From: Proteus appendicitidis
GTDB lineage: Bacteria > Pseudomonadota > Gammaproteobacteria > Enterobacterales > Enterobacteriaceae
Length of the DNA: 64,000 nucleotides
NCBI RefSeq assembly: GCF_030271835.1
Contig: NZ_CP127389.1
Location: 2,330,001-2,394,000 of the forward strand
Direction: 5' to 3'
The translations under genes and the position numbers were made by a program. Below the pieces are notes generated by a model. The model was not told where the DNA came from. It ran no database searches and was given only the letters and a program-made list of their open reading frames with translations. Shown here piece by piece: positions 7,276 to 15,654 of the stretch (its first letter is position 1; each line of letters opens with the position of its first letter).

Positions 7276-8262
7276 TCACTCATTGTCTAGTTCTAATAAT
7301 GCCAGCGCTGTCACTTCATCAATCACAATATCGGTGGCGTAACCTCCTTTTATCGCCCCTATTGTTGCCTGAATATTTTCCACACCACCAGCAATAAAAA
7401 GTCGCTGTGTTATTTGTCTTAATTGAGCAAGGCTGATTCCCATTACCCTAAGGTCAATATCAGAAACCAAAGGATTCCCTTGCGCATCATAAAAACGTCC
7501 ACAAATTACACCAACAGCACCCAAATCACGATATTGGGCCATCTCACTGCTCGTTAAAACCCCTGTTGCTACCAAAGGATTGTCATCAAATGTATTACCC
7601 ACAACAAAAAGGGCTTTATTACACTGATTTAGCGCCGAAAAATTACGCCTAATAATAGGCTCCGCTTGAAGTTCCATTGCTAAACGCGCACTAGAAACCA
7701 CCGCAGGCACATGCAAATTAATACTACACCCAGACAACTTGTTTGCGATTAACGCGGCCGCTTCTGTTGTTTTAAAATCAGGCTGTGGCGCTACTGCACC
7801 TATCATTTGTAGTACTGTGATATTTTTTAATGACTTGGGTGGAAGATAATGACCTAATTTATAAATTGTTCGTCCCCAAGCAACACCTAAAATATCATCA
7901 TCATTAATTATCTGAGAAAGATACATCGCTCCTGCTTTCGCTAATCTTTCTCTATTCATATTTAAAGTGTGTTGCGATTTATTCTTTTCTTCATCAGGTA
8001 AAATAAGCACATTATTAAGATCGAACTTTGCTTTTATTCTGATGGCATAATCAATCGTAGAAAATACTGATGAATCCAAGTTAATATTTACGAATCCTTT
8101 TTCTCTAGCTAGATGCAAATATTTCACGACTGTAACACGAGAAACACCCATAATATTTGCGACTTCACTTTGACTGAGTCCGTCTTGATAGTAAAGCCAC
8201 GCAGCATAGAGAACGGGATCATTATCAAATAAACTCGCGTTTTTTAGCGAATTATTATCCAT
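7276..8262 (-). CDS. SorC/DeoR-type sugar-binding transcriptional regulator
   Basis: A 328-residue regulator. An N-terminal helix-turn-helix (LYYQDGLSQSEVANIMGVSRVTVVKYL) precedes a sugar-phosphate-binding domain of the SorC family, with ILGVAWGRTIYKLGHYL, GAVAPQPDFKTTEAAALIA and VGVICGRFYDAQGNPL and a C-terminal FIAGGVENIQATIGAIKGGYATDIVIDE. SorC proteins sense phosphorylated sugars and control nearby catabolic operons. None is present here, so the effector and target are unknown. ATG 8262 is preferred over a GTG at 8274 because GGGG lies at workable distance before it. It diverges from cutA across a 371-bp gap. Confidence 0.8.
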   Translation of the reverse strand: MDNNSLKNASLFDNDPVLYAAWLYYQDGLSQSEVANIMGVSRVTVVKYLHLAREKGFVNINLDSSVFSTIDYAIRIKAKFDLNNVLILPDEEKNKSQHTLNMNRERLAKAGAMYLSQIINDDDILGVAWGRTIYKLGHYLPPKSLKNITVLQMIGAVAPQPDFKTTEAAALIANKLSGCSINLHVPAVVSSARLAMELQAEPIIRRNFSALNQCNKALFVVGNTFDDNPLVATGVLTSSEMAQYRDLGAVGVICGRFYDAQGNPLVSDIDLRVMGISLAQLRQITQRLFIAGGVENIQATIGAIKGGYATDIVIDEVTALALLELDNE

Positions 8263-8633
8263 TTTAAACCCCACAAATTTTTATAAATCTTATGACTAAT
8301 TAGTTTATTTTATATTAGAGATATTATTGAAGATAAAAATGCTCTTAGCAAAATTAAGTCTTATAACACAAACAGATACATTTCATTAATCTACTAATAA
8401 TATCGGCACCCTGGATATTTTCTTTACTACAAGAACCTTATAATACGTAAAAAGCCCTTAATGATGCCGTAAACATTTCATATCGAGAAAGTTTTTTTTG
8501 AAAATACTGTTTTATTTCGCTAAAAATAAAAATATTAGCTTTAAGTTTTAAATAGTTTTATTTTGATAAAATTAAAATCACCCAAATCTTATTGTTGCTA
8601 TGAAAGATCAAATTAATTTTAAAAGGAAAAACA
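8263..8633. other. divergent intergenic region between sorC-like gene and cutA
   Basis: This AT-rich region must hold the promoters of both flanking genes. Apart from AAAAGGAAAAACA just before the cutA start, I see no clear operator, promoter pair or RNA structure. Confidence 0.4.
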
Positions 8634-8942
8634 ATGATAATCGCATACTCAACAGCACCAAATGAAACAATCGCTAATGAAATTGCTCACTACCTTATCA
8701 ATGCAAAGCTTGCTGCTTGTGTAAGTTTAATACCTCACGTAAAATCTATTTATCATTGGAATAATGAAATTATTGAAGATAATGAAATACTTATGATGAT
8801 AAAATCCGAAAAAAGCAAACAACAAAACTTAATTGATACTCTTGTCGAAATACATCCTTATGATACTCCTGAAGTGATTATAATACCGATTGAAAATGGT
8901 TTTAAAGGTTATCTTAATTGGCTCCATACCTCTTTGAATTAA
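8634..8942 (+). CDS. cutA: divalent-cation tolerance protein CutA
   Basis: A 102-residue protein matching CutA1 along its length: STAPNETIANEIAHYLINAKLAACVSLIPHVKSIYHWNNEI, here broken at landmarks AKLAACVSLIP, SIYHWNNEI, MMIKSEKSK and IHPYDTPEVI. CutA forms very stable trimers of ferredoxin-like fold; its role in copper tolerance is debated. It is about ten residues shorter at the N-terminus than E. coli CutA. A good AAAAGGA ribosome site precedes ATG 8634. It is a single gene, with no dsbD or aspA neighbour as in E. coli. Confidence 0.9.
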   Translation: MIIAYSTAPNETIANEIAHYLINAKLAACVSLIPHVKSIYHWNNEIIEDNEILMMIKSEKSKQQNLIDTLVEIHPYDTPEVIIIPIENGFKGYLNWLHTSLN

Positions 8943-9342
8943 AATACCGTTAAATTTTCAGTGAGATCTCTTTTCTGATATTTTTTCAAAAAAATGATAA
9001 TTAGTTGTGAATTAAAGCATCTTATATCATCTCAATTATGAGACAAATAACCTGCTGTTAATATCAAACTAAATTGCTTTTTTTTGAACATGATAAGCAT
9101 TTAAAATACTCTTTATAAGTGTCTGTATTTTAATTTCAACTAACGATAATCTAGGTAGTTAATTATATTCTTAATATAAAAATATTTATTTTGTTAGTCT
9201 TAAGTGTTTTTTAAAAAAATAGGAAAAAATAGGCAGAATAGCCTTTAATGCTAAATTAATAAGGTTACTAGCATCTTATTCTTTTTATTTTCTGTTATAA
9301 TCAATGGACTTTCTCTAAATTACATGCAAAAAGGAGTAAGTT
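8943..9342. other. AT-rich intergenic region
   Basis: Four hundred bases with no credible ORF. TATAAT at 9296-9301 may be the -10 box for the small gene at 9343, without a good -35. Nothing else is recognised. Confidence 0.4.
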
Positions 9343-9576
9343 GTGAAAACAAACAGAGTCGCAAGACGTATTTTAGGTTTACCTTATAATTTAAGTCGGT
9401 CTAAAAAGAAAGTTCGTTTTTCCATTATTGCCTCTACAAACGCTGAAAATGTACCTGCTGAGTTAAAAAACACAGCTAAAGTCTGTTTAAAACAGGATTT
9501 CAGAAAGAACGCAGAGCACAAACGTATATATATGAAGTTAACAGATGCTTATCCAGAGTATCTTGCAACTAATTAA
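9343..9576 (+). CDS. small basic protein of unknown function
   Basis: A 77-residue protein rich in Lys and Arg (MKTNRVARRILGLPYNLSRSKKK at the N-terminus, quoted here by its landmarks RVARRILGL and SRSKKKVRF). It starts at GTG with a strong AAGGAG ribosome site six bases upstream, a TATAAT further upstream and a perfect palindromic terminator after it, so expression is likely. I do not recognise the family. The charge suggests nucleic-acid or ribosome association, but nothing shows this directly. It is convergent with the nucleotidyltransferase pair downstream. Confidence 0.6.
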   Translation: MKTNRVARRILGLPYNLSRSKKKVRFSIIASTNAENVPAELKNTAKVCLKQDFRKNAEHKRIYMKLTDAYPEYLATN

Positions 9577-9649
9577 TATTTTTATACGCCAACGCTATTT
9601 AATAAATATTTTCGTATTTAGTTTGTATACTTAAAATATAAAAAATAGC

Positions 9650-9676
9650 ATATCCCTTACATCATGTAAGGGATAT
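9650..9676. terminator. palindromic bidirectional terminator
   Basis: A perfect 27-nt palindrome: 13 bp arms 9650-9662 and 9664-9676 around one base. It lies between the convergent small gene and the nucleotidyltransferase gene, with A-rich sequence on the left and T-rich on the right. Confidence 0.7.
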
Positions 9677-9702
9677 TAGTTTTCTAGGTTAGTTTATTTT
9701 TA

Positions 9703-10755
9703 CTATTTATAGAGTTCTTTTCTTATATTTATAAGCGTAACTTCTGCCATCGAAGGCTCCACTTTATCCGGCAATGGGCTTAATTGAAATGCACTCTTAA
9801 TAGTCTTAATTAGAATTTCACTGCGCTCTAATAATTCATCATAACTAAACTGACCAGCCTTAATCGCTAATAATTCATCTCTATTATCACACCAAACCTT
9901 CACTTTACCTTCTTGTGCGATCCCTAATGCAATATAGAGTAATCTAAAGGTATGCATCATATTCTTACTATCGTAACTTCTGCCATGATCAATGTTTTGT
10001 TGGTAACGAACATCATTACGTTGTTCAACCCACTGCCAATATTCATGATATTGCTTGCGGTATGCACTATAGCCTTCTTTATTAAAGCTAAGATAACCTT
10101 CTAGTTTTGCTGTTTTAGAAATACTACTTAACAATACATCATTCGCATTTTCTTTTTTTATTATTCCTTGATAAGGCTCTTTATCATCATAATAAATTGC
10201 ATAAATATCTTGAGCATGAGTAAGTTTTGTTAACCCAATATGCGCTTGCTTCCAATGTCGATTTTCTAACCAATTATTGATTAATATTGTTTTTCCATCT
10301 TCAATGACATAACAAAAATCAAGGATCGTTTTTAATTTTTTTTCGACTGGATTTACTATTTTTTTATTTAATCCCTGAGCTTTCTTAATCTGCCCTTGTG
10401 CATAGTGGACAAATGTTTGAACACAAGTTTTAGACAAAAACCATTCTGGTTTTATCAATGACATTAAAGGATGTCGATAAATAACCATCTGTTCGGGGGA
10501 ATTAAGTAACTCTAAAATATTAGGATTAGATGCACACAATAGCTCTATAAATCTTCCAAGCTCATAATAGACAATATCATTGGTTTCATTACTTACTTGT
10601 GGTGTATATTCCAATCCATAAAAAAGATCTTTAGGAAGATAAAAGACACCTTTAATATCTGTATCTGATGTTTCCGTTGCAAGATTATGCGAACGACTTC
10701 CAGCGATACTTTCAAATAAAAGGTAAGGTTTTATATCTTCAATAGTCAGTTTCAT
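9703..10755 (-). CDS. RlaP-like nucleotidyltransferase, second gene of pair
   Basis: A 350-residue protein. The N-terminus has the DNA polymerase beta-type nucleotidyltransferase signature: AGSRSHNLATETSDTDIKG with Gly19-Ser20 and the Asp31/Asp33 metal pair. This form (GSRSHN... then DTDIKGV) resembles the family of COG3541/RlaP, linked in earlier genomic surveys to RNA repair. A long helical C-terminal region (MMHTFRLLYIALGIA) follows. It could add nucleotides to RNA ends, but the substrate is unknown. It overlaps the upstream gene by 17 bp and has GGAAA before its ATG, so the two are co-translated. It is not adjacent to the RNA ligase pair at 447-2284. Confidence 0.7.
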   Translation of the reverse strand: MKLTIEDIKPYLLFESIAGSRSHNLATETSDTDIKGVFYLPKDLFYGLEYTPQVSNETNDIVYYELGRFIELLCASNPNILELLNSPEQMVIYRHPLMSLIKPEWFLSKTCVQTFVHYAQGQIKKAQGLNKKIVNPVEKKLKTILDFCYVIEDGKTILINNWLENRHWKQAHIGLTKLTHAQDIYAIYYDDKEPYQGIIKKENANDVLLSSISKTAKLEGYLSFNKEGYSAYRKQYHEYWQWVEQRNDVRYQQNIDHGRSYDSKNMMHTFRLLYIALGIAQEGKVKVWCDNRDELLAIKAGQFSYDELLERSEILIKTIKSAFQLSPLPDKVEPSMAEVTLINIRKELYK

Positions 10756-11518
10756 CTAATTTTTTCCTAAACCAATTATTTAAAATATCATTATCTGGCA
10801 CTGCTCTTTTGGGTAATTGAACATTTGTCTCTTGCCATAAAAAAATCATTAAATGTTGCATCGCATCTGTTGGAACCCAAGTAAAATGTTCATTTTTATC
10901 TGATTTAAATTCTACTAATTTTTTGATGTCTTTTTGTTCTTCAACAGTTAAAATTTTTATCAGCTTATCCAATTGCATAGGCGGAATATCTCCCGTTTTC
11001 ACTGTCCAATAAGCGGATAAAAGAGAACGCAGCATATAGAACCATTTTTTTAATTTTATTGGCTCTGCACTAATCTCATTTTTAGCGTTATTATCAGAAG
11101 AACATCCACTCACAACTTTAGCAATTCCTCTATAATGATGAACAATTACTTTTGGCTGATAAAAGAGTTTTGCAAGCTCCAATAACTCTTTTTGAACATT
11201 AGGATATTGTTGATAAATTATTGGCGATTGGAGCCATTCTAATAATATACAATTCGATTTACGTAATAAGTGTAGTGCTTTGGTAAGATCCCAAGCGCCT
11301 ACATCAAACCAACTATTTTCTATCCATTCGAAGGTTTCTTTAGGTTTATCAATAGAAAGATAAGCATTACGAGGCCGTATAAAAATACCCCGAACATCAT
11401 AATCACTATCTGTTGAGGCAAATCCCCAAGCTCGACTACCACTTTCTGCAACATAAAGTAATTTAACTTGATGCTCTTGCTCTATTTGCGGTAATTTTTT
11501 TAATATCTCATTATGCAT
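10739..11518 (-). CDS. RlaP-like nucleotidyltransferase, first gene of pair
   Basis: A 259-residue paralogue-like enzyme. The active-site signature AESGSRAWGFASTDSDYDVRG contains Gly27-Ser28 and the Asp39-Tyr-Asp41 metal-binding pair; the wording GSRAWGF...SDYDVR is typical of COG3541/PF10127 (RlaP) proteins. Later conserved-looking segments are CILLEWLQSPIIY and KLKKWFYMLRSLLSAYW. It is the promoter-proximal gene, with GGAGATAAGGATATC before ATG. It diverges from a double-HTH regulator 120 bp away, which is the likely controller. The two nucleotidyltransferases differ enough to have distinct substrates or to act as a heteromer; that is inference. Confidence 0.7.
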   Translation of the reverse strand: MHNEILKKLPQIEQEHQVKLLYVAESGSRAWGFASTDSDYDVRGIFIRPRNAYLSIDKPKETFEWIENSWFDVGAWDLTKALHLLRKSNCILLEWLQSPIIYQQYPNVQKELLELAKLFYQPKVIVHHYRGIAKVVSGCSSDNNAKNEISAEPIKLKKWFYMLRSLLSAYWTVKTGDIPPMQLDKLIKILTVEEQKDIKKLVEFKSDKNEHFTWVPTDAMQHLMIFLWQETNVQLPKRAVPDNDILNNWFRKKLDETDY

Positions 11519-11547
11519 GATATCCTTATCTCCTATTTTATTAATTT

Positions 11548-11593
11548 ACAACATCATGTAGATGCTGTTGTTTATAATCCGAGTATTAAACAA
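11548..11593. promoter_or_regulatory. operator-like inverted repeats and -10 box between divergent genes
   Basis: An imperfect 24-bp palindrome at 11548-11571 (ACAACATCATGT facing AGATGCTGTTGT, 10 of 12 positions paired) adjoins a second perfect repeat, TTGTTTA 11568-11574 and TAAACAA 11587-11593. TATAAT at 11573-11578 lies between the arms of the second repeat and could be the -10 box of the regulator gene. The location between regulator and nucleotidyltransferase operon fits an autoregulatory operator. Confidence 0.45.
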
Positions 11594-11638
11594 TAATAAC
11601 GAAGTTAAAAAAAAGTGATCAATTCAATGTAATTAATA

Positions 11639-12274
11639 ATGGATTTTTCTATGAATAACAATAAATTTAAAAGCATTGCTGAAATTAGAAAAGATAACCT
11701 GATTTATATTATTGAACGCTACTACAACGGCAAACAAAAATTACTTGCTGATGCGTTAGGTGTAGCCCCAAGTATGATCTCCCGTTACCTATCACTAAAA
11801 AACCTAAAAAGTCATCGCGAACTTACTACTCACATGTCACGAAAAATTGAGTATGTGACTAGAATTAGTAAATATTGGATGGATATAGACCATTTAAAAG
11901 AAGGTCATGCAGAGCCAGAAAAAGAAGAATACATTCCGACCGAGATCGGAAAAATACTCTCAGATAACATAACAACATTTATGTTAAACGATGGAATAAA
12001 ATCAAGAGTTAAGCTTTCTGTCGATTCAGGGCTTGCACAATCAACGGTTAACCGCATTATTAATTGTGAAGCTAGTGCCATCGCTGAAAGTATTGATGCT
12101 ATTGCTAAGGCAATGGGGCGTCAGGCTTACGAATTATTAATCCCTAAGAATGATAAAGGTGCTATTTATTACGATAGAAAAGCCTATTCTAAATTACCTT
12201 TAAGTGAACAAATATCAATTCAAAACTTTATTGAATTTATTATTTATAAAAATAATCCTACAACTAGTGAATAG
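11639..12274 (+). CDS. double helix-turn-helix transcriptional regulator
   Basis: A 211-residue protein with two DNA-binding-like segments. The first (residues about 30-55) includes KQKLLADALGVAPSMISRYLS; the second (about 125-160) includes KLSVDSGLAQSTVNRIINCEASAIAES and ends with KAMGRQAYELLIP, a typical XRE/phage-repressor layout. No catalytic or ligand domain is obvious. It diverges from the nucleotidyltransferase pair, with palindromes in the shared gap, so it probably controls that operon. No strong ribosome site is seen; ATG 11639 or the in-frame ATG 11651 may be used. It has no tryptic S24 peptidase domain, unlike the protein at 4061. Confidence 0.65.
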   Translation: MDFSMNNNKFKSIAEIRKDNLIYIIERYYNGKQKLLADALGVAPSMISRYLSLKNLKSHRELTTHMSRKIEYVTRISKYWMDIDHLKEGHAEPEKEEYIPTEIGKILSDNITTFMLNDGIKSRVKLSVDSGLAQSTVNRIINCEASAIAESIDAIAKAMGRQAYELLIPKNDKGAIYYDRKAYSKLPLSEQISIQNFIEFIIYKNNPTTSE

Positions 12275-12287
12275 ATATATATAAAAA

Positions 12288-12312
12288 AGCCACCAGTAAC
12301 TTACTGATGGCT
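12288..12312. terminator. bidirectional terminator after guaA and regulator
   Basis: A 12-bp stem with one G-T pair, 12288-12299 and 12301-12312, is flanked by A-run 12283-12288 and T-run 12317-12322. It ends both the plus-strand regulator and the minus-strand guaBA operon. Confidence 0.8.
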
Positions 12313-12356
12313 CTTGTTTTTTTAACCTTTATCAACGATTACTGATAAATGGTATT

Positions 12357-13934
12357 TTATTCCCACTCAATTGTTGCTGGTGGTTTACCGCTGATATCAT
12401 AAACGACGCGGGAGATACCGCTAACTTCATTGATAATACGGTTAGAAACACGACCTAAGAAGTCATAAGGTAAATGCGCCCAATGCGCTGTCATAAAGTC
12501 CACTGTTTCAACAGCACGTAATGAAACAACCCAGTCATATTTACGACCGTCACCCATAACGCCCACTGAACGCACAGGTAAGAACACGGTAAATGCTTGG
12601 CTTACTTTGTTATATAAGTCAGCTTTATGTAATTCTTCAATAAAGATTGCATCCGCACGACGTAATAAATCACAGTACTCTTTCTTGATCTCACCTAATA
12701 CACGAACCCCTAAACCAGGACCCGGGAATGGATGACGATAAAGCATATCGTAAGGTAAGCCTAACTCTAGACCGATTTTACGAACTTCATCTTTAAACAG
12801 TTCTTTTAATGGCTCTACTAAACCCAGTTTCATATCATCAGGTAAACCACCCACATTATGGTGTGATTTAATCACATGAGCTTTACCTGTTGCTGATGCT
12901 GCAGATTCGATCACATCTGGGTAAATAGTACCTTGTGCTAACCATTTAACTTGTGGCTGTTTAACAGCTTCTTCATCAAAGATTTCAATGAATGTATGAC
13001 CAATGATTTTGCGTTTTTTCTCAGGATCGTTTTCGCCCTTCAACGCAGTTAAGAAACGTTCTTCTGCTTCAACATGGATAATATTTAGGTCAAATTTGCC
13101 TTTAAACATTTCCATGACTTGCTCTGCTTCATTCAGACGCAATAAGCCGTTATCAACAAATACACATGTTAAACGTTTACCAATCGCACGGTTTAACAAT
13201 AATGCAGTCACTGAAGAATCAACACCGCCTGATAACGCTAAAATAACGTGATCATCACCAATTTGCTCTTTTAAACGAGCAACCGTGTCTTCAATAATTG
13301 CAGCAGAAGTCCACAGAGCATCACATCCACAAATATCTAAAACGAAACGTTTTAAAATCGCTAAACCTTGATGGGTGTGTGTCACTTCGGGATGGAATTG
13401 AACACCATAAAAACGTTTCTCTTCATTCGCCATAATAGCAAATGGGCAAGTTTCAGTGCTGGCTACTGTTACAAAGTCTGATGGAATAGCAGTAACTTTG
13501 TCACCGTGGCTCATCCATACATCTAATAATGGTTTGCCATCTTCGCTAACTGAATCTTGAATATCATTAAACAGTGCACAAGTTTCACGAATTTCAACTT
13601 GTGAATAACCAAATTCACGCTCACCAGAAACTTCGACATCGCCACCTAATTGCATCGACATCGTTTGCATACCATAACAAATTCCTAATACAGGAACGCC
13701 TGCATTAAATACGTATTCTGGCGCACGAGGGCTGTTGTCTTCAGTCGTACTTTCAGGGCCACCAGACAGAATAATACCATTAGGATTAAATTCACGAATT
13801 TGTTCTTCTGTAACATCCCATGCCCAGAGTTCACAATAAACGCCGATTTCACGGATACGACGAGCAATAAGCTGCGTATACTGTGAACCGAAATCAAGGA
13901 TAAGAATGCGATGATTATGGATATTTGCTGTCAT
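12357..13934 (-). CDS. guaA: GMP synthase (glutamine-hydrolysing)
   Basis: A 525-residue enzyme converting XMP to GMP with glutamine and ATP. The N-terminal class I amidotransferase shows GGPEST, the catalytic Cys in GICYGMQ and the His-Glu of FHPEVTHT. The synthetase half has the pyrophosphate loop LSGGVDSS near residue 236 and the C-terminal dimer segment ending in PPATIEWE, which is the invariant end of the family. Length equals E. coli GuaA. It is the second gene of the guaBA operon, 84 bp after guaB. Confidence 0.98.
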   Translation of the reverse strand: MTANIHNHRILILDFGSQYTQLIARRIREIGVYCELWAWDVTEEQIREFNPNGIILSGGPESTTEDNSPRAPEYVFNAGVPVLGICYGMQTMSMQLGGDVEVSGEREFGYSQVEIRETCALFNDIQDSVSEDGKPLLDVWMSHGDKVTAIPSDFVTVASTETCPFAIMANEEKRFYGVQFHPEVTHTHQGLAILKRFVLDICGCDALWTSAAIIEDTVARLKEQIGDDHVILALSGGVDSSVTALLLNRAIGKRLTCVFVDNGLLRLNEAEQVMEMFKGKFDLNIIHVEAEERFLTALKGENDPEKKRKIIGHTFIEIFDEEAVKQPQVKWLAQGTIYPDVIESAASATGKAHVIKSHHNVGGLPDDMKLGLVEPLKELFKDEVRKIGLELGLPYDMLYRHPFPGPGLGVRVLGEIKKEYCDLLRRADAIFIEELHKADLYNKVSQAFTVFLPVRSVGVMGDGRKYDWVVSLRAVETVDFMTAHWAHLPYDFLGRVSNRIINEVSGISRVVYDISGKPPATIEWE

Positions 13935-14018
13935 TTGTGGTGAATTCCAAAACAGATAAAGTCATAAAGTTGAAAGGCTTGCTAATTTACAATCAAAACA
14001 AGCCTTTCTCGGAATAAA

Positions 14019-15485
14019 TTACATACCTAAGCGATAGTTAGGTGATTCTTTTGTGATGGTGACATCATGGACATGGCTTTCTTGAATACCCGCACCACTG
14101 ATACGGACAAATTCAGCTTTGGTATTCAATTCTTTAATTGTTGCGCAGCCTGTTAAGCCCATGCATGAGCGTAAACCACCCATTTGTTGGTGAACGATAG
14201 TTTTTAATAAACCTTTATAAGCAACGCGACCTTCAATACCTTCTGGTACTAATTTGTCTGCTGCATTGTCGGTTTGGAAGTAACGATCTGATGAACCTTT
14301 AGACATTGCACCTAACGAGCCCATGCCACGATAGGATTTATAAGAACGGCCTTGGAATAGTTCGATTTCGCCCGGAGATTCTTCAGTACCTGCAAACATT
14401 GAACCCACCATAACGCAAGCTGCACCTGCTGCTAATGCTTTTGCGATATCGCCAGAGAAACGAATACCACCATCTGCAATAACAGGAATATTGCGATCTT
14501 TCAGTGCTTCAACTGCATCTGCAATAGCGGTAATTTGTGGTACACCAACACCAGTTACGATACGTGTTGTACAAATTGAACCAGGACCAATACCAACTTT
14601 AACCGCACTTACACCTGCATCTGCCAGCGCTAAAGCACCTTCTGCGGTCGCAACGTTGCCACCAATAATAGGTAGATTTGGATATAATGCACGAGTATCA
14701 CGAATACGCTGTAATACACCTTCAGAGTGACCGTGAGATGAGTCAATAAGTAAAATGTCAACGCCAGCAGCAACTAATGCTGCTACACGTTCTTCGTTAC
14801 CAGCACCTGCACCAACAGCAGCACCTACACGTAAACGACCGTGTTCATCTTTACATGCGTTTGGTTTACGCTCTGCCTTTTTGAAGTCTTTTACAGTGAT
14901 CATGCCTTTCAGGTGAAAGTGGTTATCAACCACTAAGGCTTTCTCTACACGTTTTTCATGCATTTTTTGCATAACAACATCGCGTGCTTCACCTTCTTGT
15001 ACAGTCACTAAGCGATCTTTTGGTGTCATTACCGCAGTAACTGGTTGGTCTAAATCAGTAACAAAACGAACATCACGACCCGTAATAATACCCACTAATT
15101 CGTTGTCATTAGTTACAACTGGGTAGCCCGCAAAGCCATTGCGTTCGGTCATTGCTTGAACTTCACGTAAAGAAGTTTCTGGTGTTACGGTGATAGGATC
15201 AGTGACTACACCACTTTCATGTTTTTTCACACGACGAACTTCTTCAGCTTGGCGTTCGATAGACATGTTTTTGTGGATAAAACCAATTCCACCTTCTTGA
15301 GCTAATGCGATAGCTAAAGGCGCTTCAGTCACAGTATCCATTGCAGCAGAAAGCATAGGAACATTTAGGCGGATTGTTTCAGTCAGTTGAGTAGACAAGT
15401 CGGCAGTATTAGGAAGAACAGTGGAGTGTGCAGGAACTAACAAAACATCATCAAATGTAAGTGCTTCTTTTTTAATTCGTAACAT
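14019..15485 (-). CDS. guaB: IMP dehydrogenase
   Basis: A 488-residue enzyme for IMP to XMP with NAD, the first committed step to guanine nucleotides. The barrel begins [12 protein letters not shown]; two CBS domains occupy roughly 95-200; the catalytic Cys loop is [13 protein letters not shown]; the flap region MGSLGAMS and GRVAYKGL follow. Length equals E. coli GuaB. It is the first gene of guaBA and diverges from xseA across 169 bp that contains a PurR-box-like sequence, as expected for a purine-repressed operon. Confidence 0.98.
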   Translation of the reverse strand: MLRIKKEALTFDDVLLVPAHSTVLPNTADLSTQLTETIRLNVPMLSAAMDTVTEAPLAIALAQEGGIGFIHKNMSIERQAEEVRRVKKHESGVVTDPITVTPETSLREVQAMTERNGFAGYPVVTNDNELVGIITGRDVRFVTDLDQPVTAVMTPKDRLVTVQEGEARDVVMQKMHEKRVEKALVVDNHFHLKGMITVKDFKKAERKPNACKDEHGRLRVGAAVGAGAGNEERVAALVAAGVDILLIDSSHGHSEGVLQRIRDTRALYPNLPIIGGNVATAEGALALADAGVSAVKVGIGPGSICTTRIVTGVGVPQITAIADAVEALKDRNIPVIADGGIRFSGDIAKALAAGAACVMVGSMFAGTEESPGEIELFQGRSYKSYRGMGSLGAMSKGSSDRYFQTDNAADKLVPEGIEGRVAYKGLLKTIVHQQMGGLRSCMGLTGCATIKELNTKAEFVRISGAGIQESHVHDVTITKESPNYRLGM

Positions 15486-15546
15486 AGCAATATCTCACCA
15501 AGGCGGCTTTTAGGAAATAGAAAATATTGCCGCGGAATTATACACA

Positions 15547-15562
15547 CCGTAATCGGTTGCTT
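15547..15562 (-). promoter_or_regulatory. PurR-box-like site in guaB promoter region
   Basis: The 16-mer at 15547-15562 (CCGTAATCGGTTGCTT) matches the PurR consensus ACGCAAACGGTTNCGT at about 12 positions. It lies 62 bases before the guaB start, in the position known for E. coli guaBA. The match is moderate. Confidence 0.5.
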
Positions 15563-15654
15563 CTAGCTTTTTTTCAAAATTTTTATTGATCCTGCCACTA
15601 ACTTAGGTAGTATCAATCAATTAAGTCTTTGTTTTAAAATTTGATCTGGCTCAC

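Noticed and set aside
9703..11518. Aminoglycoside nucleotidyltransferase or CCA-adding enzyme
   Set aside because: The signature GSR(S/A)...D(T/Y)D(I/V)(K/R)G and protein lengths fit the COG3541-type family better, and the CCA enzyme's neck and body motifs are absent.
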